DNA of 32,307 nt. It comes from Lachnoclostridium sp. UBA5890 (GTDB taxonomy: Bacteria > Bacillota > Clostridia > Lachnospirales > Lachnospiraceae). The position numbers and the translations under genes were made by a program. The notes beneath the pieces were generated by a model. It was not told the DNA's origin. It did no database searches and saw nothing but the letters and a program-made list of their open reading frames with translations. Below are positions 1 through 6,011 of the stretch, piece after piece. Position 1 is the first letter of the stretch. Each line of letters starts with the position of its first letter. Location: the NCBI GenBank assembly GCA_002431395.1, contig DJEU01000020.1, forward strand, positions 15,639 through 47,945. The letters are read 5' to 3'.

Positions 1-60
1 CATTGATCCTGAATAGTTACGAAAAAAAATGAAAATCTACTAGTATATTTTGCGCGGATA

Positions 61-69
61 TGCTATACT
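61..69 (+). promoter_or_regulatory. Extended -10 promoter for the small membrane protein gene
   Basis: The sequence TGCTATACT matches an extended -10 element (TG, one base, then TATACT at 64-69). No good -35 box lies 17 bases upstream, which is usual for extended -10 promoters. It sits about 50 bases before the start of the next gene, in the right direction. Seen as a motif only; activity is inferred. Confidence 0.5.
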
Positions 70-119
70 AATACAAAAGGATATAAAACACAACTTTTCA
101 GGAAAGGATGGTAGTGATT

Positions 120-395
120 ATGTGTGGAAAATTTGATGATCTTATGAATAACGCAAAAATCAGTCAGCTTATTTCAAAAAATAAAGCAGAGGAAGAAAGA
201 AAATCCTGCATTTTGTGGGTACTTGCTATTATCGGAGCTGTTGCTTCCGTAGCAGCAATCGCTTATGCTGTATACCGTCATATGACACCTCGTTATTTAG
301 ATGATTTTGATGGTGATTTTGATTATGACGAATTTGACGACGATTTTGACGACGATGACGATGTTGACGTTTATGTGAAATCATCCGATAAGTAA
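120..395 (+). CDS. Small single-pass membrane protein with Asp-rich C-terminal tail
   Basis: This is a 91-residue protein of unknown function. Residues 1-30 are polar with several Lys and Glu, residues 31-52 form one hydrophobic segment rich in Ala, Ile and Val, and residues 61-84 are almost only Asp, Glu, Phe and Tyr. A single-pass membrane protein with a strongly acidic tail is the simplest reading. The ribosome site GGAAAGG is at 101-107. An ATG at 108 directly abuts that site and is unlikely to be used; a GTG at 114 or the ATG at 120 is better spaced, and I chose 120. The gene stands alone, with its own extended -10 promoter and a terminator just after the stop codon. I recall similar small proteins as common hypotheticals in Lachnospiraceae, but I assign no function. 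Confidence 0.7.
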   Translation: MCGKFDDLMNNAKISQLISKNKAEEERKSCILWVLAIIGAVASVAAIAYAVYRHMTPRYLDDFDGDFDYDEFDDDFDDDDDVDVYVKSSDK

Positions 396-413
396 AAATT
401 AATTTTGTTTTTT

Positions 414-455
414 AAAAAGGCAGTTATCATAGCGATATGACAACTGCCCTTTTTC
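414..455. terminator. Bidirectional intrinsic terminator
   Basis: GGCAGTTATCATA (419-431) pairs with TATGACAACTGCC (436-448) around a GCGA loop, with one mismatch. An A-run flanks the left side and a T-run the right, so the hairpin has a U-tract on either strand. It lies between two convergent genes and can end both. Confidence 0.9.
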
Positions 456-458
456 TTA

Positions 459-1334
459 TTATTCACGTAACTCTTTTGGCACATTAGAAAGTGCTACCGC
501 AAGTGCTCCAGGTCCGATATGGCAGGACACACTCAGCGACAGGGGATCCATATACACTTTGGCATTCGGATACTCCTGAAGAATTTCTTCTTTAAATTTA
601 TCTGCTTCCGCTTTATCGTATGTATAAGCGATATCAATCTCCATCTCTTCGTTTGAGAAACGTTTTTCAAAATCCGAGCGGATTGCTTTAAGCATCGTCG
701 TCTTAGCCTGTTTCAACGTTTTTACTTTTGCATACGAATCCAGTTTTTCTCCCTGAATCTGAAGAACCGGTTTGATGCGAAGAACAGTTCCGATCGCTGC
801 GACTGCCGGTGTCAAACGACCACCTTTTCGCAGATATTTCAACGTATTTACCATAATATAAATACTGCTCTGGAACTTGTCCCTAAACAAGATATCATGA
901 ATCTCTTTTGCGCTGTATCCCCGCTCTGCAAGTTCTTTTGCCTGCTGCACACTTCTTCTCTGGGTAACCGAGATACGCTGATTGTCAACGACAAAAACCT
1001 TGCCCTCAAACTCTTCTTCCTGTGCTAACATCATCGCCGTCGAACAGGAACTGCTGATTCCACTCGACATCGGAATATGCACGATCTCGTCATACTCTTT
1101 CAAATTTTCTCTCCATGTCTGCATGATCGTATCCGGAGACGGCTGTGATGTCGACACTTCGGTCTTTTCATCCATCAACGCCTCATAAAACTGTTCCTGG
1201 GTCATATCAATATCTTCAAAATGCTGTACTTCATTAATATAAAAAGGCATCGGGATCACTACAATTCCCAATTCTTTACTTTCACTTTGTGTAATTCCGC
1301 TATTACTATCTGTAATAATGCAAACTTTACTCAT
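459..1334 (-). CDS. DegV family fatty-acid-binding protein (first copy)
   Basis: This 291-residue protein has the normal DegV length and layout. The N-terminus carries ITDSNSGI, the loop TSQPSP is at residues 62-67, SSGISSSCSTA is near residues 90-100, LRKGGRL lies mid-protein, and CHIGPGA is near the C-terminus. DegV proteins bind one long-chain fatty acid; those called FakB present it to the kinase FakA, giving acyl-phosphate for phospholipid synthesis. No fakA is in this window, so that partnership is inferred. The gene follows rpmF, but a strong hairpin separates them and ends only about 18 bases before the start codon. Expression therefore depends on read-through or on a promoter I could not see. 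The likely ribosome site is AGAGGATG. Confidence 0.9.
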   Translation of the reverse strand: MSKVCIITDSNSGITQSESKELGIVVIPMPFYINEVQHFEDIDMTQEQFYEALMDEKTEVSTSQPSPDTIMQTWRENLKEYDEIVHIPMSSGISSSCSTAMMLAQEEEFEGKVFVVDNQRISVTQRRSVQQAKELAERGYSAKEIHDILFRDKFQSSIYIMVNTLKYLRKGGRLTPAVAAIGTVLRIKPVLQIQGEKLDSYAKVKTLKQAKTTMLKAIRSDFEKRFSNEEMEIDIAYTYDKAEADKFKEEILQEYPNAKVYMDPLSLSVSCHIGPGALAVALSNVPKELRE

Positions 1335-1351
1335 TCATTCACATCCTCTTC

Positions 1352-1397
1352 ATGAAAACAAACAGGGCTTATCAACCAAAAACGATGATAAGCCCTG
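1352..1397 (-). terminator. rpmF: Intrinsic terminator after rpmF
   Basis: On the minus strand CAGGGCTTATCA (1386-1397) pairs perfectly with TGATAAGCCCTG (1363-1374) and is followed by TTTGTTTTC. It lies 20 bases after the rpmF stop and immediately before the downstream degV gene. Confidence 0.85.
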
Positions 1398-1417
1398 ACC
1401 ATAAACTACTATGTTCA

Positions 1418-1600
1418 TTACTCAGTTGCTGCAATAATCTCTTTTTTATTGTAGCTGCCGCAGTTTTTGCATACACGATGTGGCACCATCAGTTCTCCAC
1501 ATTTGCTGCATTTAACTAAAGTAGGAGCAGTCATTTTCCAGTTTGCTCTACGTTTGTCTCTTCTTGCTTTTGAAGATTTATTCTTAGGACAGATTGACAT
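1418..1600 (-). CDS. rpmF: 50S ribosomal protein L32 (zinc-ribbon form)
   Basis: At 60 residues this is a full-length bacterial L32 of the large ribosomal subunit. The N-terminus has the usual Lys/Arg-rich SICPKNKSSKARRDKRRAN. A zinc-binding site is intact with Cys31, Cys34, Cys44 and Cys47 (CSKC and CKNC), so this is the C+ zinc-dependent paralogue. The ribosome site AAGGAGG is well placed before the ATG. A textbook promoter lies upstream and a terminator follows, so it can form a single-gene transcript. It sits between ackA and degV. The yceD/DUF177 gene often found before rpmF is not here, and plsX and fab genes do not follow it. Confidence 0.97.
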   Translation of the reverse strand: MSICPKNKSSKARRDKRRANWKMTAPTLVKCSKCGELMVPHRVCKNCGSYNKKEIIAATE

Positions 1601-1638
1601 GTCTTTACACCTCCTTAAAAACTCAAAACACTTTTACC

Positions 1639-1667
1639 ATTATACCGTCAATGCGGTTATTTGTCAA
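1639..1667 (-). promoter_or_regulatory. rpmF: Consensus sigma-A promoter for rpmF
   Basis: On the minus strand TTGACA (1662-1667) and TATAAT (1639-1644) are separated by exactly 17 bases (1645-1661). Both boxes match the vegetative consensus perfectly, as expected for a ribosomal protein gene. It lies in the 82-base gap between ackA and rpmF. Confidence 0.9.
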
Positions 1668-1682
1668 TACATTTTTTAAATA

Positions 1683-2876
1683 TTATTTAACCAATTCCAT
1701 GGTCTCACGTGCGATAGCAAGCTCTTCATTTGTTGGAACAACCAAAACTTTTACTTTACTGTTTGGTGTAGAAACAATTGTCTCTTCTCCACGAACACCA
1801 TTCTTCTCTTTGTCAATCTCTACACCGAGATATCCAAGGAAGCTGCATACATACTCACGCATGATACCGTTGTTCTCACCAAGTCCAGCGGTAAATGCGA
1901 TTGCATCGACACCATTCATCGCTGCTGTATACGCACCAATATATTTTGCTACACGATATCCAAATACATCCTGTGCAAGCTGTGCTTTCTTATTTCCCTC
2001 ATCGGCTGCTTTTTCCAAGTCACGGAAGTCGCTGGAAACACCGGAAAGACCATATACACCGGACTCTTTGTTCAAAATCTTCATTACTTCTTCCAAAGAT
2101 TTATCCATTGCATGAGCAAGATACTCGATGATTGCCGGGTCAATGTCTCCACTACGTGTACCCATTACCAGACCTTCGAGTGGTGTAAGTCCCATACTGG
2201 TATCTACGGATTTACCATTTTTTACTGCAGATACGCTGGCACCATTTCCAAGGTGGCATACGATCACTTTGGAATTTTCAGGATCCAGTCCTGCCAGTGC
2301 GATCGCACGTTTGGATACGAAACTATGGCTTGTTCCGTGGAAACCATAACGACGTACTTTATATTTTTCATAGCATTCATATGGAAGTCCATACATAAAT
2401 GCGGTTGGCTCCATCGTCTGATGGAAAGCGGTATCAAATACCGCTACATTTGGCACACCCGGCATAATTGCCTGGCACGCACGGATTCCGATCAGGTTTG
2501 CCGGATTGTGAAGCGGCGCAAGTGGGTTACACTCTTCGATTGTTGCCATAACTTCATCATTTATTACTACAGAAGAAGCAAATTTTTCTCCACCATGTAC
2601 AACACGATGACCAATTGCATCAATTTCTTTCAAATCACTGATTACACCATATTTTTCGTCTGTCAGTTCGTCCAATACCATCTGAACAGCTACTTCATGG
2701 TCTGGCATATCCTTATTGATAACCACCTTTTCTCCACCTGCCGGAGTATGGTTCAAACGTCCGTCGATTCCGATTCTCTCACAGAGACCTACTGCCAATG
2801 CCTTTTCTGTCTGTGCATCAATCAATTGATATTTCAAAGATGAACTTCCACAATTGATTACTAAAACTTTCATCAT
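1683..2876 (-). CDS. ackA: Acetate kinase
   Basis: AckA converts acetyl-phosphate and ADP to acetate and ATP in the cytoplasm, the ATP-yielding last step of acetate fermentation. The 397 residues match the family length. The N-terminal phosphate-binding start VINCGSSSLKY, the central GHRVVHGGE, the FHGTSH segment with HLGNGASV after it, the DTSMG loop and GLGEN near the C-terminus are all present. The start has two adjacent ATG codons; the second gives the more typical MKVLVINCG and better spacing from AGAAGGA. The usual partner pta is not adjacent: the upstream gene is a degV. A consensus-like promoter lies upstream and a short palindrome sits in the leader. Confidence 0.97.
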   Translation of the reverse strand: MMKVLVINCGSSSLKYQLIDAQTEKALAVGLCERIGIDGRLNHTPAGGEKVVINKDMPDHEVAVQMVLDELTDEKYGVISDLKEIDAIGHRVVHGGEKFASSVVINDEVMATIEECNPLAPLHNPANLIGIRACQAIMPGVPNVAVFDTAFHQTMEPTAFMYGLPYECYEKYKVRRYGFHGTSHSFVSKRAIALAGLDPENSKVIVCHLGNGASVSAVKNGKSVDTSMGLTPLEGLVMGTRSGDIDPAIIEYLAHAMDKSLEEVMKILNKESGVYGLSGVSSDFRDLEKAADEGNKKAQLAQDVFGYRVAKYIGAYTAAMNGVDAIAFTAGLGENNGIMREYVCSFLGYLGVEIDKEKNGVRGEETIVSTPNSKVKVLVVPTNEELAIARETMELVK

Positions 2877-2908
2877 TTTTCCTTCTTTCTGCTTTTATTT
2901 TCAAATCC

Positions 2909-2924
2909 GTAACGAAGTCGTTAC
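2909..2924. repeat. Perfect 16-base inverted repeat in the ackA leader
   Basis: GTAACGA and TCGTTAC are perfect inverted copies separated by two bases. The repeat lies about 12-27 bases after the expected transcription start of ackA. A 7-bp stem with a 2-base loop is poor for RNA folding, so a dimeric-regulator operator is the more natural reading. No regulator can be named. Confidence 0.5.
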
Positions 2925-2942
2925 AAAAAATCATACTTTTTA

Positions 2943-2971
2943 ATTATACAACTGTGGATATGAAATTTCAA
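2943..2971 (-). promoter_or_regulatory. ackA: Sigma-A promoter for ackA
   Basis: On the minus strand TTGAAA (2966-2971) and TATAAT (2943-2948) are separated by exactly 17 bases. Transcription should begin near 2936, about 60 bases before the ackA start codon. Confidence 0.85.
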
Positions 2972-2987
2972 TAGCAAAAAGGCAATT

Positions 2988-3842
2988 TTACACAAAAAAT
3001 ATTCCGATGGAATTCGGTCCGGTATGACAAGCAGAGACCGGATCCAATGGCTGCATGATAATCTTTTTCACAAATTCTGACTTTTCCATCTGTTTTGCCA
3101 CATAGCAAGCATCCTCGTGACAGTCTCCATGACTGATATAAATGGTCTGCGGTTCTGTCAGGCCTGTCAATGCGAGTGTCGTCAACTCCTGCAATGCCTT
3201 TTTTCTTCCACGCACTTTTCCGACCTGATGCAGTTTACCGCCATCCTGCATCGAAAACAGCAGTTTTATCTTTAACACACTTCCAGCAGTGGAAAGCACC
3301 GCATTAGCGCGTCCACTGCGCCGTAAAAAGCCGAGATCATCCACCGTAAAAAGCGTATGCAGACGCCATCTTCTCTGACAGCACCAGGCATATGCCGCAC
3401 CAATTTCTTCGCCGCGCCTACGTATCTTTACCGCATCAAACACCAGACTCCCCTCGCCCAAACCTATCGCAAAACTATCGACCGCATACCATTTCCTCTC
3501 CGGATATTTTTTTGCTTCATAACTAAGCACCCGCTCCATCATATGAAATGTACCACTCAATTTCGATGACAATCCAATATACAAAATATCTTTTCCTTCT
3601 GCCAGCAGTTTTTGTACCAGTTTTTTCGCCGCTCTCTGGTTAGTCATTGACGTTGAGATACGTTTTTCCTTCCGCAGTTTCTCGTAAAACAACGCATAGG
3701 ATTCTCTTTCTCCCTCAATACTCCCGCTATATTCTTTTTCACCGGCGATCCACGTAAGTGGCAGTACATAAATACCTTGTTTTTCAATAAATGGTTTTGG
3801 CAGATTTGCCGTAGAATCTGTCACAATCGCAAATGAAGACAT
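2988..3842 (-). CDS. DegV family fatty-acid-binding protein (second copy)
   Basis: This 284-residue protein is a clear but distant paralogue of the DegV at 459-1334. It has IVTDSTANLP at the N-terminus, TSMTNQ near residue 63, a GLSSKLSGTF loop, LRRSGRANA mid-protein and CHTGPNSIGI at the C-terminus. The family binds a fatty acid and may feed it to a FakA kinase. The segment AWCCQRRWRLHTLF before the LRRSGR motif is unusually rich in Trp, Arg and Cys for the family. The ATG at 3842 follows GGAG at good spacing. It is transcribed away from ylbJ; a TATAAT at 3887-3892 (minus strand) is a possible -10 box, inside the ylbJ promoter region. No strong terminator follows it. Confidence 0.9.
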   Translation of the reverse strand: MSSFAIVTDSTANLPKPFIEKQGIYVLPLTWIAGEKEYSGSIEGERESYALFYEKLRKEKRISTSMTNQRAAKKLVQKLLAEGKDILYIGLSSKLSGTFHMMERVLSYEAKKYPERKWYAVDSFAIGLGEGSLVFDAVKIRRRGEEIGAAYAWCCQRRWRLHTLFTVDDLGFLRRSGRANAVLSTAGSVLKIKLLFSMQDGGKLHQVGKVRGRKKALQELTTLALTGLTEPQTIYISHGDCHEDACYVAKQMEKSEFVKKIIMQPLDPVSACHTGPNSIGIFFV

Positions 3843-3872
3843 CCGACCACTCCTTTTTTCTTCTAGTATGTG

Positions 3873-3900
3873 GCATATTTGAGAAAATTATACATACGTT
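3873..3900 (+). promoter_or_regulatory. ylbJ: Candidate sigma-E-type (sporulation) promoter for ylbJ
   Basis: GCATATT at 3873-3879 and CATACGTT at 3893-3900 resemble the Bacillus sigma-E boxes (KMATATT and CATACAHT). The spacing is 13 bases, one less than usual. It ends 28 bases before the ylbJ start, and B. subtilis ylbJ is a sigma-E gene, which supports the reading. The overlapping minus-strand TATAAT at 3887-3892 may serve the divergent degV. Confidence 0.45.
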
Positions 3901-3928
3901 ATACCAATACAATTTCGGAGGGGCACCC

Positions 3929-4804
3929 ATGCTTTTTTTTCTGTTTTTTATCCTGGCTTTTCTTCTGCTGTTTCCGGAAACGGTTTGCAGCGGAGCAAAA
4001 GATGGTCTTTTTTTATGGGCCACCGTCGTACTTCCGTCCCTCTTTCCCTTCTGCCTCTGCACCTCCCTGATCCGCACATATACCAGCGGTTCTTTTTCCA
4101 AATATTTCCTTTTGTTTGCCGGTATTTTATCCGGGTACCCGATTGGTGCAAAACTTTCGGGCGAACTCTATCAAAAAGGAGTTCTCTCTTATCGCAGTGC
4201 CATTTTCTTTTCCGGTTTTACCAACAATGCCAGTCCGATGTTTGTCATTTATTTTGTGGGTGGCTCTCTCCTGCACCTCGGAACCGAACGTTATGTTTTT
4301 TATCTCCTGCTATTGGTTTCCTCCTTCTTAGGAAGCTTCTGTACCTGGCTTCTTCTTCGAAAAACGCCGGCGAACGCCCATTTTCTTCCAAAAAGCGCAG
4401 AAAAAAAAGAGTCCTCAGACTCCTTATCGCTTTTCGACCAATTTGACCTTGAATTAAATCATTCCGCAGAACTTCTCATCAAAATCGGATGTTATATCCT
4501 CGTTTTTTCCGTTCTCACTTCTTTCTTGAAGCAAACGATGTTTTTCGGGGCTCTCCCGACTTCCCTTTTGTGCGGGATTCTGGAAATCACGACAGGAAAC
4601 CATCTGTTATGCCAAAGTCTCGCGGATTCCCCAATAAAAACAGCCCTTTCTCTTGCCATCACTTCCTTCGGCGGTCTGTGCGCGATGGCGCAGACCAATA
4701 GTGTGCTTCAAAAGAATGGGCTGCCTATCTTCTGGTATGCCGGCAGCAAATTATTCAGCGGTTTCTTCGCTTTCTTCCTGTGCCTGCTCTGGCTGCTGTG
4801 TTGA
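3929..4804 (+). CDS. ylbJ: Sporulation integral membrane protein YlbJ
   Basis: This 291-residue, very hydrophobic protein has about eight membrane segments and the marks of the YlbJ/nucleoside-recognition (GATE) family: LSGYPIGAK near residues 68-75, NNASPMF at 99-105 and SFGGLCAMAQTNS near the C-terminus. YlbJ is a mother-cell membrane protein needed for normal spore formation in Bacillus; its substrate is unknown. I chose the ATG at 3929 because GGAGGGG (3917-3923) lies five bases before it; the frame is open to 3833, but that upstream part has no ribosome site and overlaps the divergent degV. The last 54 bases overlap the convergent coiled-coil gene. The mid-protein Lys/Glu/Ser-rich stretch around residues 155-170 is likely a cytoplasmic loop. 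Confidence 0.85.
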   Translation: MLFFLFFILAFLLLFPETVCSGAKDGLFLWATVVLPSLFPFCLCTSLIRTYTSGSFSKYFLLFAGILSGYPIGAKLSGELYQKGVLSYRSAIFFSGFTNNASPMFVIYFVGGSLLHLGTERYVFYLLLLVSSFLGSFCTWLLLRKTPANAHFLPKSAEKKESSDSLSLFDQFDLELNHSAELLIKIGCYILVFSVLTSFLKQTMFFGALPTSLLCGILEITTGNHLLCQSLADSPIKTALSLAITSFGGLCAMAQTNSVLQKNGLPIFWYAGSKLFSGFFAFFLCLLWLLC

Positions 4805-5356
4805 GCCGCCCTGGATCTGAGACATCAATTCGCTGCGGTTTGCCTTAATTACTTCGATATCCTGTTTCAATGCGCTGATAAGCATGGTGGACTTGCTTTC
4901 CATCTCTTTCAAAGAAGTTTCGATATTTCTTCCTGCCTGAGAAAGCAGATCACTTGTATAATACAACGCAGAGGTACGCACCTGATCGCTCTCCTGCACT
5001 GCCTGATTTAAAATCTGCTCTGCCTGGCTCTGTGCCTGCGCCATAATCTGTTCTGCCTGCGCATACGCACTCTGTACCAGATCACTTTCATTCAAAAGCT
5101 GTGCTGTCTCCTGCTGTGCCTGACTGCGGATCTGCTCTGCTTCGGCATTGGCTTTCGCTAAAATCTGATCTCTGTTATTAATAATCTTCTGATATGTACG
5201 GATTTCCTCCGGTGCACACATACGAAGTGCATCGAGAAGATCATACAATTCATCTTTCGCAACCGTCACCTTATTGGGTGCCAATTTTGCCGGTTTACAA
5301 TTTTCTACATAATCGTAGATTTCGTCTATCGCTTTTTCAATTCTTGATGGGTTCAT
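4751..5356 (-). CDS. Gln/Ala-rich coiled-coil protein, ATP-synthase-subunit-like, function unknown
   Basis: This is a 201-residue soluble protein with no signal peptide. Residues 1-60 form a small N-terminal part. From about residue 60 to 135 it is a long helix with regular Ala, Gln and Glu repeats (AEQIMAQAQSQAEQI), typical of a coiled coil. Residues 135-180 form a second helical part and the last 20 are acidic and Gln-rich. Such proteins tend to be labelled V-type ATPase subunit H, F0 subunit b or DivIVA-like because of coiled-coil similarity alone; no ATPase role is supported. It follows rsmD by 19 bases and ends inside ylbJ on the other strand. In many Clostridia coaD follows rsmD; it is not here. 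Confidence 0.75.
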   Translation of the reverse strand: MNPSRIEKAIDEIYDYVENCKPAKLAPNKVTVAKDELYDLLDALRMCAPEEIRTYQKIINNRDQILAKANAEAEQIRSQAQQETAQLLNESDLVQSAYAQAEQIMAQAQSQAEQILNQAVQESDQVRTSALYYTSDLLSQAGRNIETSLKEMESKSTMLISALKQDIEVIKANRSELMSQIQGGSTQQPEQAQEESEETAE

Positions 5357-5375
5357 ATATTTTACCTGATCCTTT

Positions 5376-5939
5376 CTATCTTTCCTTCTTTACGCGCAGA
5401 AAAATGTGCTTATTCGTCTTATATTCCTTTACTTTTTCAATCTCATATACATCTTCATCAATAAAATCAATCGGAGTTTCAAGGGCAGATTCAAAAATCA
5501 CCAAGGTATCTTCTTTTACAATATCTGACTGTCCGATCAATTGTGCCAGTTTTTCTTCAAATCCTTTTCGGTAGGGTGGATCCGCATAAATAATATCAAA
5601 GGTTGTCCCCTGCTTTTCCAGCTTAGAAACCGCATAGGTCACTTCTACCGGAAGCACTACCGCCTGATCTTCCAAATGTGTCTTTGCCAGATTTGCTTTA
5701 ATGCATCGCAGTGGTTCTTTTCCAAATTCTACCAAATATGCCTGTTTTGCGCCACGGCTCAATGCTTCGATCCCAATGGCACCACTTCCACTAAATAAAT
5801 CCAAAAACATCGCTCCGGGAACATCGTCCTGAATGATGTTAAATAAAGTCTCTTTAATCCGGTCTGTCGTAGGCCGTGTATCTTTCCCTTCCGGTGCAAT
5901 CAATGGCAGCCTGCGGGCTGTCCCTGCAATTACTCGCAT
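5376..5939 (-). CDS. rsmD: 16S rRNA (guanine(966)-N(2))-methyltransferase RsmD
   Basis: RsmD methylates N2 of G966 in 16S rRNA of the small subunit, using S-adenosylmethionine. The 187-residue product has the family start RVIAGTARR, the SAM-binding motif DLFSGSGAIGIEAL at residues 47-60 and the catalytic DPPY at 120-123. I used the ATG at 5939, preceded by AAGGGAG at eight bases. The frame is open to an upstream TTG at 5957, but that codon lies just upstream of the ribosome site, so an initiation there would be unsupported. It lies between recG (72 bases upstream) and the coiled-coil gene, all in one direction. Confidence 0.95.
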   Translation of the reverse strand: MRVIAGTARRLPLIAPEGKDTRPTTDRIKETLFNIIQDDVPGAMFLDLFSGSGAIGIEALSRGAKQAYLVEFGKEPLRCIKANLAKTHLEDQAVVLPVEVTYAVSKLEKQGTTFDIIYADPPYRKGFEEKLAQLIGQSDIVKEDTLVIFESALETPIDFIDEDVYEIEKVKEYKTNKHIFLRVKKER

Positions 5940-6011
5940 AGTTTTTCTCCCTTGCAAATATTTTTCATCCCAACATCATTGTAAACGATATTGAACTATT
6001 TTTCAACTGTT

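Noticed and set aside
2112..2843. Long plus-strand open frame of 243 codons inside ackA
   Set aside because: It is antisense to ackA, has no ribosome site and its composition (many Cys, His, Tyr) is that of a shadow frame.
3833..3928. Longer YlbJ with 32 more N-terminal residues
   Set aside because: That start has no ribosome site and overlaps the divergent degV start; GGAGGGG sits just before the ATG at 3929.
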